A stretch of DNA of 64,000 nt from contig JBBFKY010000011.1 in assembly GCA_037481875.1 (NCBI GenBank), positions 56,990-120,989 of the forward strand. The letters are read 5' to 3'. Position 1 is the stretch's first letter. Each line of letters starts with the position of its first letter. Under the pieces are notes generated by a model that saw nothing but the letters and a program-made list of their open reading frames with translations, was not told the origin of the DNA and made no database searches. Of the stretch, positions 1 through 8,463 are shown piece after piece. The stretch is from Desulfosoma sp. (GTDB lineage: Bacteria; Desulfobacterota; Syntrophobacteria; Syntrophobacterales; DSM-9756). The position numbers and the translations under genes are program-made.

Positions 1-64
1 CGCAGAACCGGCACACACGACGGCGTCGAAAAACCCTTCTCCTTCGTTTTCTCTTAACGACCAC
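1..64 (-). CDS. rpsR: 30S ribosomal protein S18 (5' end only)
   Basis: Only the first 21 codons lie in the window. They start with GTG at 64 behind a strong Shine-Dalgarno (AAAAAAGGAG, 71-80). The translated start is very basic and reaches RRRRVCRFC, the hallmark N-terminus of ribosomal protein S18, a 30S platform protein. It sits directly downstream of rpsF on the same strand, the usual rpsF-rpsR order. The rest of the gene runs off the left edge. Confidence 0.85.
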   Translation of the reverse strand, partial: MVVKRKRRRRVFRRRRVCRFC

Positions 65-121
65 TTTGTACTCCTTTTTTCACCAAACCTTCATTATCCG
101 AAACGATCCCAAGACCAATCC

Positions 122-556
122 TTAGTCTTCGTCCTCGCCTTCTTCTTCGTCTTCCTCTTCTTCCTCACTCGAGGCGGCAAACCGAGGCGCTGTTTCATCT
201 TCATCGTCGGCCGGAGGCATCCGCACAGGGCGCTGGCGATCCTTTTCCTTTTCAGGATCAAACGCATCGTCCAGCTTCACCGTGATGAACTTGAGCACCC
301 GTTCATCAATGCGCATGGTGCGTTCCAACTCGGCGATCAGGTCCGGCCCTGAGGCGAATTCCATGAGCACGTAATAGCCGTAGGTTTTCTTTTTGACCGG
401 ATAGGCCAGCTTCTTTTTGCCCCAAGGCGTGTAGGTGAGCACGGTGCCACCTCCCGATTCCACGACCCCGCGAAACTTTTGGGACACGCTTTGGTAGGCG
501 TCTTCGGGAAGATCGGGGTCCACAATGAAAAACGACTCGTACTTGCGCAATGCCAT
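122..556 (-). CDS. rpsF: 30S ribosomal protein S6
   Basis: The 144-residue protein begins MALRKYESFFIVDPDL and contains the S6 ferredoxin-like fold (about residues 1-97), including the WGKKKLAYPVKKKTYGYYV segment that contacts 16S rRNA and S18. The last 30 or so residues form a strongly acidic tail rich in Glu and Asp. S6 proteins often carry a variable acidic C-terminus (E. coli S6 is glutamylated there), so this looks like a long natural version. AAAGGAGG lies 9 bases before the ATG. rpsR follows 57 bases downstream, so the two are probably co-transcribed. Confidence 0.97.
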   Translation of the reverse strand: MALRKYESFFIVDPDLPEDAYQSVSQKFRGVVESGGGTVLTYTPWGKKKLAYPVKKKTYGYYVLMEFASGPDLIAELERTMRIDERVLKFITVKLDDAFDPEKEKDRQRPVRMPPADDEDETAPRFAASSEEEEEDEEEGEDED

Positions 557-658
557 GAAGAAAATCCTCCTTTCGGGTTTTCAGCCCCGCCTTTTTGTGC
601 GGAGCAAGGAGTAAGGTGATTGAGAACTGCTTCGAGTACCACAGGGGGCGAAAAGGCG

Positions 659-1039
659 TCAAGGTCTTTGCGTGCCCTTTGGGGGTTGCGCGGCTTCGTT
701 TTTCTGAGAATGAGGGGAGCTGTCTCGTTGAGGGGGAGTGAATCGAACCACAATTTCGTCTTCCCGAATAAGATCCAAATTCTGTCGCAGATACCGTTCC
801 GCGTAAAGGGGATCTTCCTTGAATTTTTGGGTCTGAAGATAGAGCTTTTGCACCTCCTTGCGCAATTGAGTGACCTTTTCCTCCAAAACGGCCACTTGAC
901 GGCGCTTGTTTTGGTAGCCTTGAAGACCCTTTGAAGAGAAAAAAACAGCTCGAAAGAGCAAAAGATCCATGGCCGCCAGAAACACAACCAATGCGATCGT
1001 TCCCCATCGTCCTATCAGTTCATGCCAGTCCCATTTCAT
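659..1039 (-). CDS. FtsB/DivIC-like septum formation initiator protein
   Basis: A 126-residue bitopic membrane protein: a short cytoplasmic N-terminus, one transmembrane helix (about residues 12-33), then a heptad-rich coiled coil (about 40-75), then a conserved region ending in a YLRQNLDLIREDEIVVRF-type motif. This architecture and the 'aeryireelgli..gE.v' type ending are typical of FtsB/DivIC, which with FtsL and FtsQ activates septal cell-wall synthesis. The Pro/Gln-rich last 20 residues look unstructured. It begins 6 bases after the upstream RACo-like gene, suggesting co-transcription, although the two functions are not obviously linked. Confidence 0.75.
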   Translation of the reverse strand: MKWDWHELIGRWGTIALVVFLAAMDLLLFRAVFFSSKGLQGYQNKRRQVAVLEEKVTQLRKEVQKLYLQTQKFKEDPLYAERYLRQNLDLIREDEIVVRFTPPQRDSSPHSQKNEAAQPPKGTQRP

Positions 1040-1045
1040 GATCCT

Positions 1046-2656
1046 TTACCCCATGGCTCTTGGATGAATGGACACAGAAGGAAAAAGCTTGGGATCCGTG
1101 TGGGGTAAAAAGGTCGCTCCACGAAATTCGTTCATCAGTTCCAGATTCACGTTGAGTTCCACATAGGTGATGCGCTGGCGCACCGCGTCCATATCGGCGA
1201 GAAGGCTGCGATCCAACAGGGTCATGGCGGCTCCGCGTCCCGCCGTGTTTCCGAGTCCCTGGTAGGTTTCCAGAGGAAGGTCGGGCAACATGCCGATGCG
1301 AATGGCCATTACGGGATCGATATGGCTACCAAAGGTCCCCGCCACGAAAAACCGCCGAATGTCGTGAACACTCAGCCCCACCTTGCGTGTGATGATGTGC
1401 AATATGGTGTACATGGCCGCTTTGGACTTGAGAAGAATGCCGATGTCGATCTCGGAGACCATGAGATCCAGGCCGTCGGCTGTTTCCTGAGCCCATGCCA
1501 CCACGTAAGCAGGTCCGTTTTCGACGCTGACGATTCTTGGGTTTGAAACCTTTGTGTTGATTTTTCCCTGAATCGTGAGGATTCCGGCCATGAACATTTC
1601 GGCCACGAGATCAATAAGACCGGAGCCGCAGAGGCCTCTGGGCTTTTCTTCCCCCAAAACATGGTACGTGAGTTCCAAGCTCTCGGGATCGATACGGACT
1701 TGATCGATGGCTCCAGGCTGCGCCATCATGCCTCGTTCCACCACACCCCCTTCCAAAGCAGGCCCCGCGGCACCGGCGCAGGCCACAAGCCAATCCTTGT
1801 TACCCAGAACCACCTCCGCATTGGTTCCCACGTCCACAAGAAGGCAGATCTCTTCAGTGCGGTGCATGCCACTGGCCAGAATACCCGCGATGAGATCGCC
1901 TCCGAAATAGGACCCCACATTGGGAAACACCACGAGAATTCCCCTAGGATGCATGGCCATCTGCAGGTCCGTTCCATGGAACACGGGAAAGGTGTTGGCC
2001 ACGGGAATGTAGGGTTCCTTACAGAGGCGGGATGGGTCCAGCCCTAAAAAGAAATGGGTCATGGTGGTGTTGCCCGCCACGGTCAGAGCATAGATTTGAG
2101 AAACATGAAATCCATGCTTTTGAGCCAGAAGGGAAAGGGTGTCGTTCAGGGTGGATCGCAAAAGGTGATGCATGAAGGCCAGCTTGTCTGGAGTGGCCGC
2201 GTAGAGGATACGTGTGAGAATGTCTTCTCCGTAAGGGATTTGGGGATTGGGCACAGAAAGCCGGTCCAAAAGTTTTCCTGTGACAAGGTCCACCAGGTAA
2301 AAGGCGATTTGTGTCGTACCCAAATCCACGGCCACGCCGAGAAGAGGGCTGTCGTCGGATCCGGCAAAAAGCTCCGTGAGTTCCCAAGCATCGCCAGTAA
2401 AACTCAAAATGGCCGTCGCGGTAAAATTTCCTTCACGAAAACGGCCGGCGTAGGTTCCCAATTCCTGAGGGGGTATTCGAAGAGGATCGTAGCCCTGTTG
2501 TCGAAGAGCGCGACGCAATCGGTCCAAATCCGCCGTATTGTCCGCCAAGGAAGGCGCCGAAGTGTGGACCACACGGCGCACCACCAAGGGATCCAATCGA
2601 AGCCAGTCGGCTATGATATCTTCGTGCGGCATGGATTCGTGCATGCTCTCCCTCAC
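1046..2656 (-). CDS. RACo-like corrinoid-protein activator lacking the ferredoxin domain (DUF4445/ASKHA)
   Basis: The 536-residue protein has an ASKHA-fold ATPase region, with the phosphate-1 motif VAVDLGTTQIAFYLVD near residues 106-122, VDVGTNAEVVLG near the middle and FVAGTFGSHID in the C-terminal part. This matches the DUF4445 family of reductive activators of corrinoid proteins (RACo/RamA-like), which reduce Co(II) to Co(I) in methyl-transfer systems at the cost of ATP. Usual members are 600-650 residues and begin with a [2Fe-2S] ferredoxin domain. Here the protein starts at the linker (around PSLADNTADLDRL) and the 90 bases upstream encode no ferredoxin. GTG at 2656 (AAAGGA 2 bases before) or ATG at 2644 are both possible starts. 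No corrinoid methyltransferase is in the window. Confidence 0.8.
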   Translation of the reverse strand: MRESMHESMPHEDIIADWLRLDPLVVRRVVHTSAPSLADNTADLDRLRRALRQQGYDPLRIPPQELGTYAGRFREGNFTATAILSFTGDAWELTELFAGSDDSPLLGVAVDLGTTQIAFYLVDLVTGKLLDRLSVPNPQIPYGEDILTRILYAATPDKLAFMHHLLRSTLNDTLSLLAQKHGFHVSQIYALTVAGNTTMTHFFLGLDPSRLCKEPYIPVANTFPVFHGTDLQMAMHPRGILVVFPNVGSYFGGDLIAGILASGMHRTEEICLLVDVGTNAEVVLGNKDWLVACAGAAGPALEGGVVERGMMAQPGAIDQVRIDPESLELTYHVLGEEKPRGLCGSGLIDLVAEMFMAGILTIQGKINTKVSNPRIVSVENGPAYVVAWAQETADGLDLMVSEIDIGILLKSKAAMYTILHIITRKVGLSVHDIRRFFVAGTFGSHIDPVMAIRIGMLPDLPLETYQGLGNTAGRGAAMTLLDRSLLADMDAVRQRITYVELNVNLELMNEFRGATFLPHTDPKLFPSVSIHPRAMG

Positions 2657-2747
2657 TGTCCTTTAAATCATGGCCTGATGGAGCAAGGGGCCTTTAAAGC
2701 GTAGAAGTTTTTTCCGCCACGCGTCCTAGCAAAGTCTTCGGTCGTCT

Positions 2748-3536
2748 TCAACGAGGATTTTCCAGCCAGTGAATGGGCCGAAAGCCCATAACATTCACCA
2801 CATACTCCACAAAACCGCATACCAACAGATCCGAAAGGCACAATTTTAAGGCCTTATCCAAAGATTCCAAGGCGTCCATAACGTGAGGGCTGGGTTCCAT
2901 ATTAAACCTTACGGCATGCTCGTTTTGAAAATGATCAGGTCGGCACCAGTGGGGTGGCGATAAACTGAAGTGAATGCGGCATGCCAGAGGGCGATACTTG
3001 TAAAGGCTGCACAAGCCGGCGTCGAGAAAGGGACAGGGGACCTTGAGTCGATGGTATCGATGGAGACGCCCCGCCATGTTCTCTTCCAAGGAAATGGCAG
3101 CGGTATCGGAACAATCCCATCGGCGGATTTCTTCCCATAGCTCCAGGCGTTCCATGCAGCGGCGAAACATGCGATCCAGAATACCGACACTGCAGGCTCC
3201 CTGGTAAAGATACAGGATCTCTACGCCTGTCAGGCCCGAAGGCAACTGTGTGCAACAGTGGCTGCATCCAGGAGCACATGTGACGGTCCATCCTGCTCGG
3301 TGCAAGTGGCTGACGACAAAACGAAGAGACTGATCGTAGACAAGAAAAGCTTTTTCAAAATGCGTGAGAAAAATTTTGGGAAGACTTCTTTGTTTTTCCC
3401 AAAGAGCCGGGACGAGAGCATCCCGAGCCAGGTGAAGCAACGAGGTGACTCGATCCTCGTAATGCCTCAGGGTTTCCTGAACCTCGGCGGAAAGGGCACA
3501 GAATTCCAATGGATTTTGTATGGCTTGACGTTTCAA
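2748..3536 (-). CDS. YkgJ-family cysteine-cluster protein
   Basis: The 262-residue protein carries CAPGCSHCCTQLPSGLT near the middle and CPFLDAGLCSLYKYRPLACR about 75 residues later. This is the conserved eight-Cys arrangement of the YkgJ/UPF0153 family, thought to bind a metal or an Fe-S cluster; its biochemical role is not established. The N-terminal 90 residues are helical and lack known motifs. The start overlaps the stop of the upstream DUF72 gene by four bases (ATGA), so the pair is translationally coupled. Confidence 0.85.
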   Translation of the reverse strand: MKRQAIQNPLEFCALSAEVQETLRHYEDRVTSLLHLARDALVPALWEKQRSLPKIFLTHFEKAFLVYDQSLRFVVSHLHRAGWTVTCAPGCSHCCTQLPSGLTGVEILYLYQGACSVGILDRMFRRCMERLELWEEIRRWDCSDTAAISLEENMAGRLHRYHRLKVPCPFLDAGLCSLYKYRPLACRIHFSLSPPHWCRPDHFQNEHAVRFNMEPSPHVMDALESLDKALKLCLSDLLVCGFVEYVVNVMGFRPIHWLENPR

Positions 3537-4591
3537 GGTTTTGCAACGTTAGCGGATTCGAGCACGCCTCGTTCCTGAAGGGTCGATACCAGTCGCCGGG
3601 CCAGTAGCGGAGCGTTGCCGCCGGCACGGTTATTGACAATGATGCACACGGTCTGGTCCGATTCCAGACCCCTTGCCACCAGTTCCGCTGTTTCATGAAA
3701 GAGGCTTGGCTGAATCATGTCTTCCACAAGGTGATCAAAAGGATGAGCGCGAGCATACGCTTGTTCGTAACGCATGCCTCGCGGCGTGAGCCATCGAAGA
3801 ATCACCCAATGGGAGGCGCTGAAAAACCTGCGTCCACTGCGTTGCCACTGATGCAGCAACGAAGGAAGCCAGGTCCAATGGGAAAGCACCTGCCCCACAC
3901 CGTATTCAGCCAAAACATGAAAAACCGGCTTGCAGAGGTAACTTTCTGTTCTCAGCTCCAGATGATACCGAGAATCTTGAGGAACGCTATGAAAAAACCT
4001 TCTCAGCCGATCCGCCAGATCGTTGGGATCCAATCGGTCTGCTTTTCGGTGATATTCCTGCTCAAAAACAAAGGCGGCCAGTCGCTCCCCCAAGAGCTGC
4101 AAGGCCGGCTCGTAAAAGGATCTTTGAAAAAGGTCGGAATTCAGAAAATGCGGGTTTTCCGAACTTTCCCTGCCGGTCCACAGACGATACGCGCAGACCT
4201 TTTGAGGAACCTTAAGGATAACCAGCGCCTGCGAAGGCAAGTGTTCGGCGTATCGAGCCAGGGTGCGATAGCTTTCCGTCGGTTGTCCTTCTGGAGTGAG
4301 CAAAAGGCTGTAGAAGGTAAAATCCAGTTCCAGGACGGAAAAATGGTCGAAGTATTCGCGAACACTGTCCACAGGAAGAACCAGGGACGTGAAATTTTTG
4401 TCGCCGACCTTTTGAGCCTTTTGAATCATGCGGCCTTCATAGAGTGAAGGCGTGTAGATTTGACCGATCCAGCCGCTGTATCGGTCACTGGCTGTGCCGA
4501 GAAGCACTTGAGGATGAAGGTTCCTAAAGACGAAATCGCAAGCCGCCTTGGAAGGATGGGCATGCATGAGAGTGTCCCGGGGTAGGCCCAA
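3533..4591 (-). CDS. DUF72 (YecE-like) protein
   Basis: The 352-residue protein opens with LGTASDRYSGWIGQIYTP, has VLELDFTFYSLLLTPEG soon after, and ends with ..CIIVNNRAGGNAPLLARRLV. These are the recognisable blocks of DUF72 (COG1801), a TIM-barrel-like family of unknown function. The usual family length is 240-300, so this one is somewhat long. The last four bases are shared with the start of the YkgJ-type gene. A role cannot be assigned from sequence. Confidence 0.8.
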   Translation of the reverse strand: MGLPRDTLMHAHPSKAACDFVFRNLHPQVLLGTASDRYSGWIGQIYTPSLYEGRMIQKAQKVGDKNFTSLVLPVDSVREYFDHFSVLELDFTFYSLLLTPEGQPTESYRTLARYAEHLPSQALVILKVPQKVCAYRLWTGRESSENPHFLNSDLFQRSFYEPALQLLGERLAAFVFEQEYHRKADRLDPNDLADRLRRFFHSVPQDSRYHLELRTESYLCKPVFHVLAEYGVGQVLSHWTWLPSLLHQWQRSGRRFFSASHWVILRWLTPRGMRYEQAYARAHPFDHLVEDMIQPSLFHETAELVARGLESDQTVCIIVNNRAGGNAPLLARRLVSTLQERGVLESANVAKP

Positions 4592-4631
4592 GTATGCCGA
4601 AAATCATGACCTACCCCTTTCTATCCGACGA

Positions 4632-4919
4632 CTATGCCGGTTTTGAACCCTTAGCAGAACGCAAGGAGGCACGCTTTCTTTCCGACCAACGTTTGAGAAA
4701 TCGTCCCAGAGGAGTTTCGGCCATGGAAACGCTCTCGGTTTCCACCTTTAAGGTTCCTTCCGCCTGAAGTGCGATCTGAAGGCATGGGCGTACGTGCGGG
4801 CACTTGAGACAGTGAGCTTGAGGTTCAATGAAGCCGTCCTTGTTGCGGGGACAGACATGAGCCGCGTCCCCGAAACAGGGCGGCTTTTCTGGGTCCGACT
4901 TCACCGGTGTAGCTTCCAT
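4632..4919 (-). CDS. small Cys-rich hypothetical protein
   Basis: I do not recognise this 95-residue protein. It has clustered cysteines and histidines (C15, C24 and the segment HCLKCPHVRPC near residues 37-47), which suggests a zinc or Fe-S site in the N-terminal half. The C-terminal third is basic (KRWSERKRASLRSAKG). It begins 6 bases after the khpA stop, so it is probably the second gene of a khpA transcript; a nucleic-acid-linked role is possible but unproven. Confidence 0.6.
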   Translation of the reverse strand: MEATPVKSDPEKPPCFGDAAHVCPRNKDGFIEPQAHCLKCPHVRPCLQIALQAEGTLKVETESVSMAETPLGRFLKRWSERKRASLRSAKGSKPA

Positions 4920-4925
4920 GATCTT

Positions 4926-5171
4926 CTATTCCAAAATCTCCAACACGGCCCTCTTGCGCAGTTTGGTCGCTGCGGCATTCATGATGGTGCGAATGGCATG
5001 AGCGTTTCGACCCTCTTTTCCAATGATCTTTCCCAAATCTTCTTTTGCCGCCCTTAATTCGATGACCGAAAGCTGATGGCCGTTAATTTCCCGCACTTGG
5101 ACTTTGTCAGGATATTCCGCCAGAGCGCGAGCGATGTATTCCACCAGATTCTTGATTTCACTGTCGCCCAT
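4926..5171 (-). CDS. khpA: KH-domain RNA-binding protein KhpA
   Basis: From ATG 5171 the product is 81 residues: one type-II KH domain with the [20 protein letters not shown] loop (GxxG motif IGKE). This is the single-domain KhpA/YlqC family, an RNA chaperone that pairs with KhpB in many bacteria. An upstream in-frame start at 5219 would add 16 residues that are not typical; the shorter form matches the family length of 75-80. In many relatives khpA lies between rpsP and rimM; here those neighbours are absent. Confidence 0.88.
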   Translation of the reverse strand: MGDSEIKNLVEYIARALAEYPDKVQVREINGHQLSVIELRAAKEDLGKIIGKEGRNAHAIRTIMNAAATKLRKRAVLEILE

Positions 5172-5343
5172 GAAAGTTCCCCCCGCTTCCGTGATCATGG
5201 AATGTGGAATGAACAGCAAACCTTAGGAAAAGAATCTCAGAATCGTCTGTGCAAAAAACTTCGCTTCAGCGGCTTAAACCTTCCCGCCGCTTCATACGTT
5301 GCTGCCTTAGGGGTTTTCTATGAAGGCTGATCATGACGGCTCA

Positions 5344-5381
5344 ATGGATTCTCGACACCGACCGCACTGTAGAGAATCCAT
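5344..5381. repeat. perfect inverted repeat (hairpin)
   Basis: ATGGATTCTC at 5344-5353 is exactly complementary to GAGAATCCAT at 5372-5381, giving a 10-bp stem with an 18-base loop. No T-run follows on either strand, so it is not a typical intrinsic terminator. It lies upstream of khpA on its strand. Confidence 0.7.
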
Positions 5382-5454
5382 AACATCCTGTCAAGGGAAG
5401 AGAAGACAAAAGAAAAGGTGGAAAGGGTGTCCATGGCCTAAGCCTCCCTCGGCT

Positions 5455-5938
5455 AGGAGCCTGTCCGAGAGCTCGGAATACGAGAGTTTTTTGCCACTTC
5501 AAGGTAGAGGCAAGGCGGCGCTTCGCTCCTCCATGCCTTAAATGGGTTTCTTGCCTGGAAATGCAGAAGTCCCGCGCGCATGATGTGCGTGGTGTCCGGA
5601 ACATGAGCGTGGGTGGAATCGATGTTTCGGGAAAGCCATGGTCTTTATTCTATATCGGCCAAGCCTGAAGGTTTCCGCCGGTACCCCATCTGTGGGAGCG
5701 GACCTGTGTTTCCGCCCCAATGGATTGTTGTGCCTGAAAGGTTTAGGGGCGGACTCATAGGTCCGCCTCTACGTGAGTGACCGACAAGTTATCGTCAGGG
5801 AGCGCGGAAGTCCCGCCCGCGCAAATGGCGGGCCAGAGGCCTGCGCTTCCACAGATTTTGGGGCGTAAGAGCACGGCGCCCCGTGCCCCTAAGTCTTGGA
5901 CCGGAATGGCTCATTCTAAGTTCTTGGACAAGCTCCGA
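5455..5938. repeat. dispersed element bounded by inverted ends
   Basis: The left end AGGAGCCTGTCCGAGA (from 5455) and the right end (to 5938, reading CGGAGCTTGTCCAAGA on the other strand) are imperfect inverted copies of each other. Close relatives of these ends recur at 27733-27837 and in the 47.47-47.87 kb spacer. The interior carries GC-rich palindromes and no gene, so the whole resembles a non-autonomous, MITE- or REP-like intergenic element. The exact borders are my estimate. Confidence 0.5.
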
Positions 5939-5971
5939 GAAGGCATACCAAGAATTCTTCACAAAGAACGC

Positions 5972-6631
5972 TTAAGGTTCGCAGCGGTGCTTGATGTTTA
6001 CCCCTTGAACGATAAAAATGACGCTTTCGGCGATATTGGTGGTCTGATCTGCCACCCTCTCCAAACACCGTGCCGTGATGATGGTTTGCACAGCCCTTTC
6101 AATGCTTCGGCTTTCGTTGACCATAAGATCGATCATACGCCTTAACACCTTGTCGTTAAGCTCATCGGCTTCATCGTCCATTTGGCAGACATCGTAGGCT
6201 CGGGTTACGTTTTCATGGGCGAAAGCACTGATGGCCACCCGCAACATGTCCATGGCCGTGTCCGCCAGGGCATCCAATTCAGGAAGAAAATCAAGTGGCG
6301 GCCTTCGGGCCAGGAATTGAGCCCTTTGCGCGATATTGACCGCCTGATCGGCGATGCGCTCCAGATCAATACTCATGCGCAGGGCTCCAATGATGAACCT
6401 GAGATCCTTGGCCACAGGCTGTTCCAAGGCCAGCAGGGAAAGGCACAGATGGTCAACTTTCATCTCCAGCTGATTCACAATCTGGTCTTCGGCGATGACC
6501 TGGGCGGCGAGCTCTTCATCCCGAGTCTTAAAGGCCTGCAGGGCTTTTTCCATGGCTTTTTCCGTCAGGGTCGCCATTTCAAGGACCGTCATTCTCAGTT
6601 CTTCCATCTGCCGAATAAACCGTGATTTCAT
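5972..6631 (-). CDS. phoU: phosphate-specific transport system accessory protein PhoU
   Basis: The 219-residue protein has the two three-helix PhoU repeats, with metal-binding signatures such as DLERIADQAVNIA (first repeat) and CLERVADQTTNIAE (second repeat). PhoU couples the Pst transporter to the PhoR kinase and damps Pho signalling when phosphate is plentiful. Length is normal for the family. It is the last gene of the phoB-phoR-phoU set, 23 bases after phoR, and is separated from pst, with which it is usually grouped. Confidence 0.95.
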   Translation of the reverse strand: MKSRFIRQMEELRMTVLEMATLTEKAMEKALQAFKTRDEELAAQVIAEDQIVNQLEMKVDHLCLSLLALEQPVAKDLRFIIGALRMSIDLERIADQAVNIAQRAQFLARRPPLDFLPELDALADTAMDMLRVAISAFAHENVTRAYDVCQMDDEADELNDKVLRRMIDLMVNESRSIERAVQTIITARCLERVADQTTNIAESVIFIVQGVNIKHRCEP

Positions 6632-6654
6632 AATCTCAACTCCAAAGATTTTTT

Positions 6655-8463
6655 TCAGCCCTCAGGTGTCTCTTTACTCTCGGGTTCCAAGGCCCGGTGT
6701 AATGTGAAGAAAAACGCCGTTCCAATTCCTTTTTCGCGCACCGGGCTTTCCACCCAGATCCGTCCTCCCATGTTCTGCACAAGATGACGGCAGATGGCAA
6801 GCCCGAGCCCCGTGCTTTCCGTAGTGCTTTCCCTTTGTCGGGGTACTCGATAGAAACGTTCAAAGACTCGAGCTTGGTGCTCGAAAGGAATGCCAGGGCC
6901 TTCGTCTTCTACGGCAAAAAGCACAGTGTCCTTTTGTACCTCCGCTCGCACGCGAATGACGGTCTGAGGGTAACTGTAGCGGATGGCATTATCCAAAAGA
7001 TTCTGAAATACCTGCATCAAAGCGTCACGTTCGGCGCGCACCCACAAGCGTTCTTCGGGAAAATGGATCTGAATGTCCATGTTGCGTTTTCGAGATTCCG
7101 GATGACATGTTTCCACGGCTGAAGCCAAGGCAGAGGCAGCGTCTACGGCGCTTTGAGGCACCTGAGGCGGTTGACTTTCCAAGCGGGTCAAGGTCAGCAG
7201 ATCATTGACCATTCGGGTCATGTGGTTGGCTTTACGTAAGATAGTTTCCATAAACATTCTGGTTTCCGCATCTTCAGCGCAGGGACTCTCCAGCAATGTT
7301 TCAGCGTATCCTTTGATGGCGGTCAAAGGCGTTCGCAATTCATGGGAGACATTGGCCACAAAATCACGGCGAATCCTGGCCAAACGTTTCAGCTCCGTAA
7401 TATCATGAAGCACAACCACGGCCCCTTTGGGCATTCCCGGTGAACGTAATGAGACCACATGGACGTCGAAGTATCGGTCCGGTTCCAGAACAATTTCCAT
7501 GCGCTCTGCATGCCTTCCCGCCAGGACGGCATCGCAGGCTTTCTGCAAATCGGCATTGAAAAAAACTTCCAGGGGCTTCAAGCCCAAAGGGGGCTTGGGA
7601 CCGCGATGCATCTGAAGAGCCGCGCGATTGGCACTCTGAATCCGCCCTTCGGCATCCAGAAGAAGAACACCTTCCTGCATGCCTTCGAGAATGGCTTGAA
7701 GCTGACCACGCTGATCTTCCAAGGCTTTCATATGTTCTTCGATCTGGAACGCCGTTTCTTGCAAGGCTTCGCCTAATGCGTCCAGCACAGGATAGCCCGA
7801 AGGCCGAAGGCGATGGCGTTGGAGGCGTCCCAGGGCGCGCACCATGTCCAGCAAAGGCATAAGCGGTTTTTCCATAAGCCGCGAAAGAGCCAAGGCAAGA
7901 AGTCCCGTGCCGACAAAGGAAAATCCCAAAATTATCCAAAGTTGCCTCCTCTGCTGATCCAGAGTGCCTTTGATTTGGGACACGGGCATGGCAATGCGCA
8001 GAATGCCTGAAGGAAGATTGGGAATGTTCGAGACGGGCATGGCCCCGTAGAGAAAGTCTTTGCGGACGGTGTCGCTGCGTCGCATAATGAACCCAAAGCC
8101 GCCTTGTCGAGCGGCCGCCACCTCGGGACGATCCCAGTGATTTTCCATGAATCCCAGTTTGTCATAGGGCACATCACTGTCGGCCACAACACGGCCTCCT
8201 TGTGCAATGTAAGTGATGCGCAGTCCCAAAAGGTTTCCCACCTGAGTACACCAATCGTCCAAATCGCTCAGCCATGGAAACGGGTCATGATTCTTCAGGG
8301 ACCAGATAAGAAAAGTCAGCTCCTGATGGATGCGCTTTTTGGATTCATCCAACAGAACCTGATGCAGCTGACGATGAAAATAGGTCACAGGTGCCAGCAC
8401 ACACACCAGCAGTATGGTCCAGAAGGCGAGTAGCAAACGGGTGCGCACACTTAACGTTTTCAT
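6655..8463 (-). CDS. phoR: phosphate regulon sensor histidine kinase PhoR
   Basis: From ATG 8463 (602 residues), the protein has TM1 (about 8-29), an extracytoplasmic segment of about 145 residues, TM2 (about 175-194), a linker, a PAS domain (about 255-355, LEGMQEGVLLLDAEGRI), a HisKA domain with the phosphorylated His374 in FVANVSHELRTPL, and a HATPase domain with NLLDNAIRYS and DEGPGIP. The start overlaps the phoB stop by four bases (ATGA), which sets the start; longer upstream frames run into phoB. It senses phosphate status with PhoU and Pst and phosphorylates PhoB. The large periplasmic domain is bigger than in E. coli PhoR and resembles the Bacillus PhoR layout. Confidence 0.93.
   Translation of the reverse strand: MKTLSVRTRLLLAFWTILLVCVLAPVTYFHRQLHQVLLDESKKRIHQELTFLIWSLKNHDPFPWLSDLDDWCTQVGNLLGLRITYIAQGGRVVADSDVPYDKLGFMENHWDRPEVAAARQGGFGFIMRRSDTVRKDFLYGAMPVSNIPNLPSGILRIAMPVSQIKGTLDQQRRQLWIILGFSFVGTGLLALALSRLMEKPLMPLLDMVRALGRLQRHRLRPSGYPVLDALGEALQETAFQIEEHMKALEDQRGQLQAILEGMQEGVLLLDAEGRIQSANRAALQMHRGPKPPLGLKPLEVFFNADLQKACDAVLAGRHAERMEIVLEPDRYFDVHVVSLRSPGMPKGAVVVLHDITELKRLARIRRDFVANVSHELRTPLTAIKGYAETLLESPCAEDAETRMFMETILRKANHMTRMVNDLLTLTRLESQPPQVPQSAVDAASALASAVETCHPESRKRNMDIQIHFPEERLWVRAERDALMQVFQNLLDNAIRYSYPQTVIRVRAEVQKDTVLFAVEDEGPGIPFEHQARVFERFYRVPRQRESTTESTGLGLAICRHLVQNMGGRIWVESPVREKGIGTAFFFTLHRALEPESKETPEG

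Larger units (their letters stand above)
5172..5971. other. repeat-rich intergenic region
   Basis: These 800 bases between khpA and phoU hold no convincing gene. They contain a perfect hairpin at 5344-5381, a pair of inverted ends of a dispersed element at 5455 and 5938, and GC-rich palindromes (for example 5744-5771 and about 5799-5850). Short open frames here do not show protein-like composition or ribosome-binding sites. Confidence 0.7.
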
